A DNA stretch of 64,000 nucleotides from Planctomycetota bacterium (GTDB taxonomy: Bacteria > Planctomycetota > Phycisphaerae > Phycisphaerales > SM1A02): NCBI GenBank assembly GCA_027618565.1, contig JAQCEQ010000004.1, positions 43,386 to 107,385 of the forward strand, given 5' to 3'. This document shows, piece by piece, positions 35,261 through 43,551 of this stretch. Both the position numbers and the translations under genes were made by a program. The notes below the pieces were generated by a model. It searched no databases, was not told the DNA's origin, and saw nothing but the letters and a program-made list of their open reading frames with translations. How positions within the stretch are numbered: the stretch's first letter is position 1; every line of letters begins with the position of its first letter.

Positions 35261-36436
35261 CTACTTCGCTCCGCGGGACTCATGCTGCGCGAGCAGCAGC
35301 TCCAGCGTCGAGCAGACGTCGTCAATCTCCGAGGTCCGCAGATCATTGGCCATCGGAAGCGTGAGCATGCGCGCAGAGACGCTCTCCGCGGCGGGGCACG
35401 AGGCCGAACCGGTCCCTGGTGCGGTTTGGCGGAGGTGAGGCAGCGCGCTGAGTGCCGGGTAGTGATTCCCCGCCCCGATGTCGTGGCGGTGCAGCCCATC
35501 GATGATGGCATCACGGTCCTGGGCGCCGAAGCGATCCGAGAGTCGCGTCGGGAACAGGTACCACACTGGGTGGCACTCATCCGAGCACTTTGGCAACCAA
35601 AGGTCAGGGTGTCCGGCGAGACGCCGGAAGTAGTGCTCCGCTGCCGCGTGGCGAGCCTCCACCATGGCCGGGAGCCGAGTCATCTGTGAGGCTCCCAGCG
35701 CGGCCAACGGCTCCGAGAGCCGTGCGTCGTAGCCGAAGTGGGCCACCTCCATGCGCATGCCCAAGTCGGGTGACTGGTCTGGAAAGCTCTGGCGGTCTGT
35801 TCGACCCTGGAACCGGAGGATCCGGCAGGCATGCGCTAAGCGGTCGTCGTGGGTCACCAGGGCCCCGCCCTCGCCGACGGTCACACATCGGTACGGTCCG
35901 AACCCAACAACGGAAAGCCTCCCAATCTGCCCGGCCTGATCGCTGCCGTTGCTGGCCCCTAGGCTCTCCGTGGCATTCTCCAGCATCGGGATCTCCAGCA
36001 GGTTGCACAGCTGCGACAGTTCCAGGAGCCCAGTAAGCGAACCGAACGGCGCGTACCCAATCAGCGCCTTGGTGCAAGCGGTGACCTTCCGTTCGGCGTC
36101 CTGGGCGCACATGCACAGGCTCCGGGGATCGACATCCACAAAGACAGGCCGGCCGCCCACGGCCAGCACAGCGTGCGCGTTGGCCGCGTAGGAGAATGCC
36201 GGCACCAACACTTCATCCCCGGACCCAACTCCGAGCGCGCGCAGGCCAATCTCGATGGCCGTAGCGCTGCTCGCCACGGCGACCGCCCAAGGGCGCCGAC
36301 AGGACGCCGCAATCCGCTGTTCAAAGAGTTCGGTCATGGGGCCAAGCGTGAGACGCACGCCCCGCGAGGCTTGAACCATTGCCTCCATGTCCTCCGGCAG
36401 GAGCGTCGGTCGGCCGAGTGGGATACTGGGGCTCAT
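35261..36436 (-). CDS. DegT/DnrJ/EryC1/StrS-family protein lacking the PLP lysine
   Basis: 391 residues with the full fold of sugar aminotransferases: IPLGRPTL start, the SSATAIEIGLRALGVGSGDEV loop, PAFSYAANAHAV, and VTVGEGGALVT. Enzymes of this family carry the PLP Lys five residues before GEGG and an Asp (EDAA) that holds the pyridine nitrogen. Here the first is Arg183 (PYRCVTVGEGG) and the second Asn154 (MLENATES). It is therefore unlikely to be a standard aminotransferase and may be a PLP-free relative or regulatory pseudoenzyme. Its ATG overlaps the stop of the upstream secreted-protein gene (ATGA). Confidence 0.85.
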   Translation of the reverse strand: MSPSIPLGRPTLLPEDMEAMVQASRGVRLTLGPMTELFEQRIAASCRRPWAVAVASSATAIEIGLRALGVGSGDEVLVPAFSYAANAHAVLAVGGRPVFVDVDPRSLCMCAQDAERKVTACTKALIGYAPFGSLTGLLELSQLCNLLEIPMLENATESLGASNGSDQAGQIGRLSVVGFGPYRCVTVGEGGALVTHDDRLAHACRILRFQGRTDRQSFPDQSPDLGMRMEVAHFGYDARLSEPLAALGASQMTRLPAMVEARHAAAEHYFRRLAGHPDLWLPKCSDECHPVWYLFPTRLSDRFGAQDRDAIIDGLHRHDIGAGNHYPALSALPHLRQTAPGTGSASCPAAESVSARMLTLPMANDLRTSEIDDVCSTLELLLAQHESRGAK

Positions 36437-38007
36437 GGAGCCAGGTTCGCCGCGGGTGCGCTCTCGTGTTCGGCTGCTTCAGGTGGGGGCAGATGACCCG
36501 CACGGATCTTGGTGATGGCCAGTTCCAGGAGGCCACGCCGCTTTGCGACCAGCCACGCTGCCTGCACTTGGAGCACGGGGTCCAGTTCTGCGCCCCCCGT
36601 CGCCGCGCGCGCCAGGACCTTCTCGTCCTCAGGGGTGAGGGGGAGCTCCTGGGCGGCCATCGCCAGGAGAGCGAGAGCCTCCACCTTTCGTCCTCCACCG
36701 GCACGGAGCGGAACCGCCGCCGCAGCCGCTTCAGCGGTTCCCGCCCGCAGGAGCGCGAAGAGCACCGATTCCTGGAACCGGATGCCTGCGCCTTGGGCGT
36801 GCTTGGCCAGGAGGTCAGGTCGCACCTTGGCCAATTCGGCGGCGGCCATCAGGCCCACGGACGCCATCGCGGGCGAGGAGCGAACCCCGAGCGACGCCTC
36901 GATCATCGCGCCCCAGATCTCGGTAGCTTCGTCCACGGGAAACCTGTCCGCTGCCACCGCAATGGCTTGGGCACTCCCGACATGCCCCAAGGCAACCAAG
37001 GCCGAGAGAGCCTCCATTCGACTGGCGCTCGCCTCGTGCCGCAGGAGTGCCTGGTGCAGCGCGTCCAGGAGTTCGTCGCCCCCAGGGAACGGCTCCGTTG
37101 GCGATAGGCTGCCGCGCGTGTCCCCCTCGGCCAAGAGGATAAGTGCGGTCTTGATCTGCTCGCGTCGCGTGGTCGAACGCCGCATGAGGATGCGCCAGCC
37201 CTCCTCGGCACCGGGATCCTTCAGCGCAAGCCGGGCGGCCGTGATCAGTCGCTCCCCGGTCACCGAGAGTTCACAGTCTCGCGTGAGTGCCGCGAAGTGC
37301 GGGCCCGCCTCGGGAATGCGATAGGCGACAGCCGCCTGGGCGAGCTCGCTGGCCATCGCATCCCGATCCGCAAGCGGAAACTGCGACATCCGATTGACGA
37401 ATCTCCTCCAGGGACCGGCATCGCCCGCACCCAGGAGGAGCAGCGATGCCATGCCGTCTTGCGAGATGCTCTCGCTCCCCGCCAGCTTGGCCATCGACTC
37501 CGTGTCCGCCACGCTTGCTCCCTCCTCGCGGGAAAGCGAGGTCAGCACCATCGATTCCATGGAGTTCAATTCGGCCGATGCCAAGAGGGCGCGTGCGACC
37601 TCGGGCGTGATCAGCTCCAACCCGATGGCGGAGGTGATGGCTGCCGATCGCCCGATGGCGTCCGGCAGCGCGGCGATCAGTGTCGGGTCCAGTGACCTGG
37701 ACTCACTCACTTCGGCCAGTCCCAGGACAGCGTCCACTCGCGTGGTCCAATCCCTGGATTCCAGGAGTGCGCGATAGAGCGGCTCGAGCGAGGGATCGGC
37801 CAGCATCCGCAGTGACATCAGGTTGGCGTGGTGCCTGCCGTCCGGCCACGGCGTGAGGCCCAAGCGCAAGACTTCGACGAGCTCGTCCTGGCCGTCGTCG
37901 CCGCTGCATGAGCTGGCACCGGCGTGGGACGGCACGCCGCAGCCCATCGCCACCGCCAACACGACGATGCCTGTGCGCGCGGCGTCGGGAATTCGTGGCC
38001 AACGCAT
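36433..38007 (-). CDS. Secreted HEAT-like repeat protein
   Basis: 524 residues with a basic N-terminus and a hydrophobic stretch (GIVVLAVAMGCGVPSHA); Cys23 is not in a good lipobox, so a cleaved signal is more likely. Most of the protein is helical repeats rich in Leu and Ala with GLAEVSESRSLDPTLIAALPDAIG-type units, resembling HEAT repeats. The end is Pro/Ala/Glu-rich. No enzyme motif. It is the first gene of a pair with the DegT-family gene and starts 24 bases downstream of the dnaA stop on the same strand. Confidence 0.65.
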   Translation of the reverse strand: MRWPRIPDAARTGIVVLAVAMGCGVPSHAGASSCSGDDGQDELVEVLRLGLTPWPDGRHHANLMSLRMLADPSLEPLYRALLESRDWTTRVDAVLGLAEVSESRSLDPTLIAALPDAIGRSAAITSAIGLELITPEVARALLASAELNSMESMVLTSLSREEGASVADTESMAKLAGSESISQDGMASLLLLGAGDAGPWRRFVNRMSQFPLADRDAMASELAQAAVAYRIPEAGPHFAALTRDCELSVTGERLITAARLALKDPGAEEGWRILMRRSTTRREQIKTALILLAEGDTRGSLSPTEPFPGGDELLDALHQALLRHEASASRMEALSALVALGHVGSAQAIAVAADRFPVDEATEIWGAMIEASLGVRSSPAMASVGLMAAAELAKVRPDLLAKHAQGAGIRFQESVLFALLRAGTAEAAAAAVPLRAGGGRKVEALALLAMAAQELPLTPEDEKVLARAATGGAELDPVLQVQAAWLVAKRRGLLELAITKIRAGHLPPPEAAEHESAPAANLAP

Positions 38008-38031
38008 GGAGGGACTCTACCCCGGCTTCGT

Positions 38032-39519
38032 TCAGCGGCGGTCGCTGCCGGTCCGGTCCGGGCGAGTCACGCTCATGCGGACGCGATCCACCAGCTCTCG
38101 CGCATCGACCAGTCGAGTGCCACACAAGACTTCGCCCCGGGACGCGCACCGCTCCCGCATCCGCTGTGCGGCCTGCAGGATGGTGGAGTGCGCGTCCCGG
38201 CCGAGGCCTCGCGCGATCTCCGGGAGCGAGAGCGAGGTCAACTCCCTGGCGAGGAGGGCGACCAGACCCCGCGCATCGACGACATCTCGCCTCCGGCAGG
38301 ACCCTCTGATGTCCGTGCCACTCACGGTGCAGTGGTCCGCGACCACCTCCAGGATGGACTCCAGCGTGATCCGTCGGGCGGGAGCGAGGGCCGGTCCACG
38401 CAGCGTCGCCGTCACCGCGTTGGCGAGGTCCGCTCCAGGGTCCAGTCGGCGCAACGCCTCCAGGCGAAGCACGACGCCCCGGACCTCCCGCGCCCCACCT
38501 AGGCACCGCATGGCGATCTCGTCCAGTGCCGTGGCGGGCAACTGGATCATGCGAATCGCACACTCCCGCTCGGCAATTCGACGGCGCAGCGCGAGGTCGG
38601 GTGGCGGAAGCTCCGCGACGACCCCGGCAAGAAGTCGGTTGGTGAGCGGCTGCGGGAGTCGACGGTCGGCCATGGGGTGCCTGTCGCTGGTGACGACGAC
38701 GCGGCCGCCGCCGTGGATGAGCGCATCCAGCGTGTGGAGGAACTCCGCCTGCGTGGAAGTCTTGTTGGCCAGGAACGAGAGATCGTCCAGCAGCAGCAGG
38801 TCCAAGCGGCGGACGCTGTCGCGGAACGACTGGATGGTCCCGGAGCGAAGCGCCAGCACGAATTCGTTGGTGAATCGCTCCGCCGTGAGGAACCGGACGC
38901 GCCCGGCGGCGGGATGTGCTCGACGCTCCCGTTCGATCGCCAGGAGGAGGTGGCTCTTCCCGGTCCCGCAGCCACCGACCAGAAGCGTGACGGGCGGGAC
39001 ATCGGTTGCGGCACTGGCCACCAGGCGCGCGGCGTGGACGGCCAGTGCGTTGCCCTCGTTCACCACGAGGTCATCGATGCGCGGGGCCATCGTCGCTCGA
39101 TGCTGCTGGCGCGCCGAAGGTCGATCCGACCCGGGACCCGTGGTGCGCCCGTGCGCGGTGCTTCCCGGCGCCGCCCGAGCGTCATCCGATGCCGTCCCCG
39201 TTCGCCCGCCGCCAAGCACCAATGGTTCCAGCGGCACGCTTCCGTCCTGGAACTGCGTTGGGTCCGCGACGACTTCGATGGCGACCGGGGCCCCGGTCGT
39301 CTCTCGCCCTGCGGCGGCCAGCTCGTCCAGGAAGTGCCGGCTGATCCAGTCGCGGACAAACTCATTCCTGGTCCGGACGCGCAGCCGGTCGCCGTTGAGG
39401 TCGCACCGCGCACCGTCTCCAAACCACATCGTGAACTTGCGCTCCCCGATCTTGGCCACCAGGGCGGTCTCCAGCTTCGCGGAACTCTGGTCGACATGGG
39501 GAACGGGACGGTCTGGCAT
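38032..39519 (-). CDS. dnaA: Chromosomal replication initiator DnaA
   Basis: 495 residues. N-terminal domain I (LETALVAKIGERKFTMWF) is followed by a Gly/Arg-rich linker (about 100-145). The AAA+ core has Walker A GGCGTGKS (182-189), Walker B LLLLDDLSFLAN, the KTSTQAEFLHTLDAL segment, and LTNRLLAGVVAELPPPDL. The C-terminal DNA-binding domain has RRRDVVDARGLVALLARELTSLSLPEIA and DAHSTILQA (canonical RDHTTVLHA). Compared with typical DnaA the P-loop is GCGTGKS rather than GVGLGKT. A GAGGA site precedes the ATG. dnaN, recF and gyrB are not neighbours. Confidence 0.88.
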   Translation of the reverse strand: MPDRPVPHVDQSSAKLETALVAKIGERKFTMWFGDGARCDLNGDRLRVRTRNEFVRDWISRHFLDELAAAGRETTGAPVAIEVVADPTQFQDGSVPLEPLVLGGGRTGTASDDARAAPGSTAHGRTTGPGSDRPSARQQHRATMAPRIDDLVVNEGNALAVHAARLVASAATDVPPVTLLVGGCGTGKSHLLLAIERERRAHPAAGRVRFLTAERFTNEFVLALRSGTIQSFRDSVRRLDLLLLDDLSFLANKTSTQAEFLHTLDALIHGGGRVVVTSDRHPMADRRLPQPLTNRLLAGVVAELPPPDLALRRRIAERECAIRMIQLPATALDEIAMRCLGGAREVRGVVLRLEALRRLDPGADLANAVTATLRGPALAPARRITLESILEVVADHCTVSGTDIRGSCRRRDVVDARGLVALLARELTSLSLPEIARGLGRDAHSTILQAAQRMRERCASRGEVLCGTRLVDARELVDRVRMSVTRPDRTGSDRR

Positions 39520-39554
39520 CGCTGATCCTCAGGGCTTACGAAGGCGACAGCACC

Positions 39555-39573
39555 GGACGAAATTTGTTCGTCC
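39555..39573. repeat. Perfect inverted repeat upstream of dnaA
   Basis: GGACGAA-ATTTG-TTCGTCC, 7-base perfect arms, 36 bases upstream of the dnaA start. The position suits an operator over the dnaA promoter. The inner CGAAC on the minus strand recalls half of the recA SOS box, but the full GAAC-N4-GTTC is absent. Confidence 0.5.
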
Positions 39574-39622
39574 TTTGATGGCGCCTCCCGATATGGCGGA
39601 GTTGATGGGGTTCGTCCCACGC

Positions 39623-39640
39623 CGCCGGCCGATGCCGGCG
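39623..39640. repeat. GC-rich hairpin upstream of dnaA
   Basis: CGCCGGC-CGAT-GCCGGCG, a perfect 7-base stem with a 4-base loop, in the 271-base gap between dnaA and the acetyltransferase gene. No T-run follows in either direction. It may end transcription from the upstream gene weakly or act as a structural element. The rest of the gap (39574-39790) shows nothing I can identify. Confidence 0.4.
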
Positions 39641-39790
39641 TGCTCGTCCCTGAGCTGCTGGGGAATCTAGTGACGGTTGCGGTCGCGCGCAGCCCGTCGA
39701 CAAAGTTTCTGGCGGTACGGTCGTAACTGACTGTGTTGCCGACGATTCCCGCCTCGCGCGAATGTCGTGAACGCCACGGTTGCAAACTCA

Positions 39791-40777
39791 TCACAAGTTG
39801 TGGAGAACTGTCGATGGCTGTCGGTCAAGCCACGCATGGCGCTCGTCAACCAAGCGGAAGCCGAGTCGCTCGTAAAGGTTACGCGCCGGACGGTTCCTGA
39901 CATCGCATGCCAACGCCATGTGGTGCGCACCTCGCGCGTAGAGCAGCGTGGCTGCGGATCGCAGCAACAGGCAAGCAACCCCGCGCCGACGCGCCCAGGC
40001 ACACACCCCGACATAGATCACATCCCAGGACTCCGAGTCGTCCGGCGACCTCTCTCGGGGTCGGCAGAGCACGATTCCAGCCAGTCGCCCGTCCACCCAT
40101 GCTCCCAGCCATTCCGGCGGGATCGAGCGAGCTTGGTTCAGGTGTCCCTGGAGAACGTGGTGCGCCGTGCGGCGAAGCGTGAGCTCGGGACAGTCCATGG
40201 CGTCCGCGTAGGTGGCTTCCAGTGTCCGTTCGAGCAGCGTGAAGTCATTGGGAAGGGGAGCGACCTCGGCGTCGGGTTGTGCTGCTGCGACCGGGCTGGC
40301 CAAGAGTGGAGACACCTCAGACAGATCAGCAACCAGAAACACCAGCGAGGTGAAGGCCACCAGCCCCGAGGCGGACAGGGCCGCTGCCTGGCGAGCGTCT
40401 CCCATTGCCGAGAGCGAGAGGACGACTCCGTGCGGGACGCTGTGCAGGAACCGCGCACATGCGGCCTTCCCCGCGGCCCCCAGAAGTGCCAGCCCGACCT
40501 TGGCATCGTTGTCGAGCGGACTGAGAAGGAGCGAACCAGCGCCCCCAGGGCGATCCAGCACAGCAGCCGCAGCCCGGCTACTGGACCCCCTCAGGGTTGC
40601 CAGAGCCGCGTAGCGGTGCTCCAGGTGGCGCGACGCGAGCACGCCGAGGAGCCGCTTCCGAGACGAGACTTCTGCGGGGAAGAGCGTGCGTCCAAGTGTC
40701 TCCAACTCCAGCCTGGAATCGGGGATCATGATGCTGATGCTGACGGAGTCAGATGGCACGGCAGGATGATCCCACAC
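39791..40777 (-). CDS. GNAT-family N-acetyltransferase (tandem fold)
   Basis: 328 residues from GTG 40777, which has GGAG a few bases upstream; ATG 40729 is an alternative. The C-terminal half has VIYVGVCAWARRRGVACLLL (acetyl-CoA loop R-x-x-G-x-A) and ALACDVRNRPARNLYERLGF, typical of GNAT enzymes. The N-terminal half is a degenerate second domain with GAAGKAACARFLH, as in mycothiol-synthase-like tandem GNATs. Substrate unknown. Its last codons overlap a one-mismatch DnaA box (39799-39807) near dnaA. Confidence 0.75.
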   Translation of the reverse strand: MWDHPAVPSDSVSISIMIPDSRLELETLGRTLFPAEVSSRKRLLGVLASRHLEHRYAALATLRGSSSRAAAAVLDRPGGAGSLLLSPLDNDAKVGLALLGAAGKAACARFLHSVPHGVVLSLSAMGDARQAAALSASGLVAFTSLVFLVADLSEVSPLLASPVAAAQPDAEVAPLPNDFTLLERTLEATYADAMDCPELTLRRTAHHVLQGHLNQARSIPPEWLGAWVDGRLAGIVLCRPRERSPDDSESWDVIYVGVCAWARRRGVACLLLRSAATLLYARGAHHMALACDVRNRPARNLYERLGFRLVDERHAWLDRQPSTVLHNL

Positions 40778-40802
40778 CCCCTCTCCCAGTTGCGGGATGG
40801 GC

Positions 40803-40808
40803 TAGACT
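40803..40808 (+). promoter_or_regulatory. -10-like TAGACT before the 40816 gene
   Basis: TAGACT ends 7 bases before the ATG at 40816 and supports that start over the upstream in-frame ATG at 40753. Confidence 0.5.
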
Positions 40809-40815
40809 GCCCGGA

Positions 40816-41445
40816 ATGCGCGGCTCCTTTCTTGTTGGTCTGACTGTCTCATCCTGCCTGGCGCTGGCCCTAGCGGCCCAGCCCAGCGCGGCTACGCCTG
40901 GAATGCCGCAGGGTGCGCAGTCCTCGCAGGGGATCCAGGTGTGGACCATGGACTTCAAACCGGGCGAGCTGCGCGTCTTCATCGATGTTGCGACCGGTGA
41001 CGCATACTGGTACCTGACCTATGTCGTGGAAAACCACACGGGCCGTGAGCGCATGTGGGCTCCCACCGTGGATCTCTTCGACGGGAAGGGCAAGATTCTT
41101 CCCTCCGGCCGGGAGATCCCGATCGAGATCCACGATGCCATCAAGGCCAAGTTCAAGGACGGCGGCGTCCAGGACCAGTTTGAGGTGCTCGGGACGATTG
41201 CGATCGGCCGAGAAAATGGCAAAGAGGGGCTCTGCATCTGGAAGGCGGCGGAATTGGATAGCACGGACCTCACGGTCTTTGTTCGCGGACTCAGCAATGA
41301 CTTCAAGAAGGAGCGGGTCTCCCAGGACGAGGAGCCGGTGACCCTTCGGCGCACGCTCCGCCTCGACTACAAGGTCGGCTCCGATGAGCGTGCAGGCGGC
41401 GGAATCACGGCACGCGCGACCGATTCCGAGTGGGTCTACCGATAA
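40816..41445 (+). CDS. Secreted protein of unknown function
   Basis: 209 residues with a signal peptide (GSFLVGLTVSSCLALALA, cleavage near residue 22). The mature part begins at about IQVWTMDFKPGELRVF and continues with AYWYLTYVVENHTGRER and a lone IPIEIHDAIKAKF, a beta-rich domain that I recall only from uncharacterised planctomycete proteins. No catalytic residues stand out. It lies directly before rpmA, in the place where many genomes have rplU, but it is not ribosomal protein L21. Confidence 0.65.
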   Translation: MRGSFLVGLTVSSCLALALAAQPSAATPGMPQGAQSSQGIQVWTMDFKPGELRVFIDVATGDAYWYLTYVVENHTGRERMWAPTVDLFDGKGKILPSGREIPIEIHDAIKAKFKDGGVQDQFEVLGTIAIGRENGKEGLCIWKAAELDSTDLTVFVRGLSNDFKKERVSQDEEPVTLRRTLRLDYKVGSDERAGGGITARATDSEWVYR

Positions 41446-41455
41446 TCTGACGGAC

Positions 41456-41484
41456 TTGCGCCTGACAGGTGGCGCACCTATACT
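41456..41484 (+). promoter_or_regulatory. rpmA promoter
   Basis: TTGCGC (41456-41461), a 17-base spacer and TATACT (41479-41484). It leaves a leader of roughly 30 bases with CGGAG about 8 bases before the rpmA ATG. Confidence 0.65.
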
Positions 41485-41519
41485 TCTCGGCTCGATTCAG
41501 TCCCTCGGAGATTCCTGTT

Positions 41520-41795
41520 ATGGCACACAAGAAGGGCCAAGGCTCAACCCAAAACGGTCGCGACTCCAACCCTCAGTACCGGGGCATCAAGCTCTACGGT
41601 GGTGAGGCTGCGCAGGCCGGTTCCATCATCGTGCGCCAGTGCGGAACCCGCTTCAAGCCGGGCTTCCAGACCATCTTGGGCAAGGATTTCTCGATCATGG
41701 CGCGAGTGCCGGGGACCGTCCGGTTCCGCGGGCGGCTCGTGGACATCATTCCTGCTGACCCGGCGCTTCCGCGCATGGCTCGCGACGCGGGCTGA
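41520..41795 (+). CDS. rpmA: 50S ribosomal protein L27
   Basis: 91 residues starting MAHKKGQGSTQNGRDSN, the conserved L27 N-terminus that reaches the peptidyl-transferase centre. GSIIVRQCGTRFKPG and GKDFSIMARVPGTVRF follow. There is no cleavable N-terminal extension as found in Firmicutes. It has its own promoter and Shine-Dalgarno, and obgE follows at 65 bases, the usual L27-Obg pairing. Confidence 0.96.
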   Translation: MAHKKGQGSTQNGRDSNPQYRGIKLYGGEAAQAGSIIVRQCGTRFKPGFQTILGKDFSIMARVPGTVRFRGRLVDIIPADPALPRMARDAG

Positions 41796-41860
41796 ATCGA
41801 TCAAGATCGCCTGACGGTGCGTGCGCGCATCTCATTGCATCGTCGCCGGACGCCACTCCC

Positions 41861-42916
41861 ATGTTCGTCGACTCAGCCATCATCACCGTCAAGTCAGGGG
41901 GTGGCGGCAACGGCTCTTCGCATTTTTTTCGCGGCAAGGGGATTCCGAAGGGTGGACCAGACGGCGGCGACGGAGGGAACGGCGGCGATGTGATCATGGT
42001 GGCGGATCGTCACCTCGACACGCTGGTTGAGTTTGCCTACAAGCCGCATTGGATGGCCAAGGATGGCGAGGGCGGCAGCGGCGCCAATTGCTACGGTCGT
42101 GCCGCAGAGCCTTGCATCATCCGCGTCCCGCTGGGATGCCAAGTCTTTGATGCTGCAACGGACGAGCTCGTCACGGACATCGTCGAGCTGGACCAGCGCG
42201 TGGTGGTGGCGCCTGGCGGCAAGGGTGGTCGCGGCAACAACACTTTCAAGAGTGCGATACATCAGGCGCCCACCGAGCGCGAACTGGGAGGCGAGTCCGT
42301 CACGCGCGAGCTGCGCCTGGAATTGAAGTTGATCGCCGATGTCGGGTTGGTGGGGCTTCCCAACGCCGGCAAGAGCACGCTGCTGAAGGCCACCACGCGG
42401 GCCCAGCCCAAGGTAGCGGACTACCCGTTCACCACGCTCTCGCCACAGCTGGGAATCGCGGAGTTGCCGGGAGATCGCCGACTCGTCATCGCCGACTTGC
42501 CCGGGCTCATCGAGGGGGCAGCTCACGGCGCGGGCCTTGGCCACGACTTCCTGCGGCACATCGAGCGCACGCGCGCGATCGTCCACATGATTGACTGCCT
42601 GCCACCTGATGGCAGCGACCCATTCGACAGCCACAAGCTCATCCGCAATGAACTGGCGACCTTCAGCCACGAGCTGGCACGCAAGCCGGAGATCGTCCTG
42701 CTCAATAAGTTGGACCTGATGCCAGAATCGGATCGCGCCGCGTTTGTCAAGGCGATCGCGCCGCGGCTCAAGCGGCGCGGTGCGCGTGCGGTCCTGGGTA
42801 TCTCAGGCGCGACCGGTGACGGGGTGCACAAGGCGCTGGAGGCGGCATGGGAGATGGTCGCGGCCGCGCGCGGCCCAGGCGACGTGACGCCGACCGACAC
42901 TGCTTCTACGTGGTAG
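41861..42916 (+). CDS. obgE: GTPase Obg/CgtA
   Basis: Essential ribosome-assembly and stress GTPase of 351 residues. The Gly-rich OBG fold (KSGGGGNGSSHFFRGKGIPKGGPDGGDGGNGG) is followed by G1 GLPNAGKST (165-173), DYPFTTLSPQLG, DLPGLIEGA and NKLD. No C-terminal OCT domain is present, so it is the short form. A run of seven T in codons 22-24 encodes FF and is not a terminator. It stands after rpmA as in most bacteria. Confidence 0.96.
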   Translation: MFVDSAIITVKSGGGGNGSSHFFRGKGIPKGGPDGGDGGNGGDVIMVADRHLDTLVEFAYKPHWMAKDGEGGSGANCYGRAAEPCIIRVPLGCQVFDAATDELVTDIVELDQRVVVAPGGKGGRGNNTFKSAIHQAPTERELGGESVTRELRLELKLIADVGLVGLPNAGKSTLLKATTRAQPKVADYPFTTLSPQLGIAELPGDRRLVIADLPGLIEGAAHGAGLGHDFLRHIERTRAIVHMIDCLPPDGSDPFDSHKLIRNELATFSHELARKPEIVLLNKLDLMPESDRAAFVKAIAPRLKRRGARAVLGISGATGDGVHKALEAAWEMVAAARGPGDVTPTDTASTW

Positions 42917-42932
42917 CGGCCGGGGATAGGCC

Positions 42933-42938
42933 TATACG
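42933..42938 (+). promoter_or_regulatory. -10-like TATACG before the 42945 gene
   Basis: TATACG ends 6 bases before the ATG at 42945, in the leaderless position seen elsewhere in the window. It argues that translation begins at 42945 although that frame is later broken. Confidence 0.4.
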
Positions 42939-42944
42939 GCTGGC

Positions 42945-43551
42945 ATGAATCCCGAAGCCAGCGGGCCGACTAAGTCGCGGAAACGATGGGGACTTTGGAA
43001 AAAGGTCGGCTCTTGGGCCGCTCAAGGGGACCGTCGATGGATCCAACGACCCAGAGCGGCGCGCCAACTCGCTGGTGTCAGCCTGCGACGCCACCGTCGA
43101 GGACATTGCGTTCTACGGATGGTCGGAAGACCAGCTGGACGAACAGCGGTCGCCCCAGCGAGGCTTCGCGCTCTTTGCCCTCCTCGCCCCCGCGATCACC
43201 AAGGTGGGGCGCACGATCCAGCCACAGGCCGACCTTCGCGTGGCAAGGTTTGCGGTCGCGATGGAGCAGGCGCGACGACGGTCTGGTTCCGACGCTCCTG
43301 AACTGGACGCGCTCGCGCCTGCGATGCGTGCGATCACCGCTGATGCGCTCACTGAGCGGCCCGTCACGCGTGCCGTGGATGGGCCGACTGGCATGGTTCG
43401 TTATGGCGTGCGGCTCTCGGGGGAGGGAGCGTTTGGCGAAGGCTCGCCCATCCTTGAGCGCGCGCGGCCGCAAGAGCACACCTTGGGCGATACCCCCGAG
43501 CCTGCCGTCGACTGGCTATGGCTGGAGCTGCGTCCCGCCCAGGGACAGTGA
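42945..43551 (+). CDS. Uncharacterised protein with an apparent single-base frameshift
   Basis: From ATG 42945 the frame encodes a plausible basic/aromatic N-terminus (RKRWGLWKKVGSWAA). After the GGGG run at 43026-43029 sensible coding continues only one base further on (GTVDGSNDPERRANSL) and runs to 43551 (SACDATVEDIAFYGWSEDQL). Dropping one G from the run joins the two parts into a 201-residue protein. A GTG at 43075 could start the second part alone (158 residues). No known family; no membrane segment. Either a true frameshift, a decayed gene or an assembly indel. The end overlaps the convergent pseudouridine-synthase gene by 36 bases. Confidence 0.5.

Noticed and set aside
39520..39790. 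Possible replication origin at dnaA
   Set aside because: No cluster of TTATNCACA-like boxes and no AT-rich unwinding region are visible. Only one near-match box is present.
41930..41940. Run of seven T as a terminator
   Set aside because: It is inside obgE codons for FF and has no preceding hairpin.
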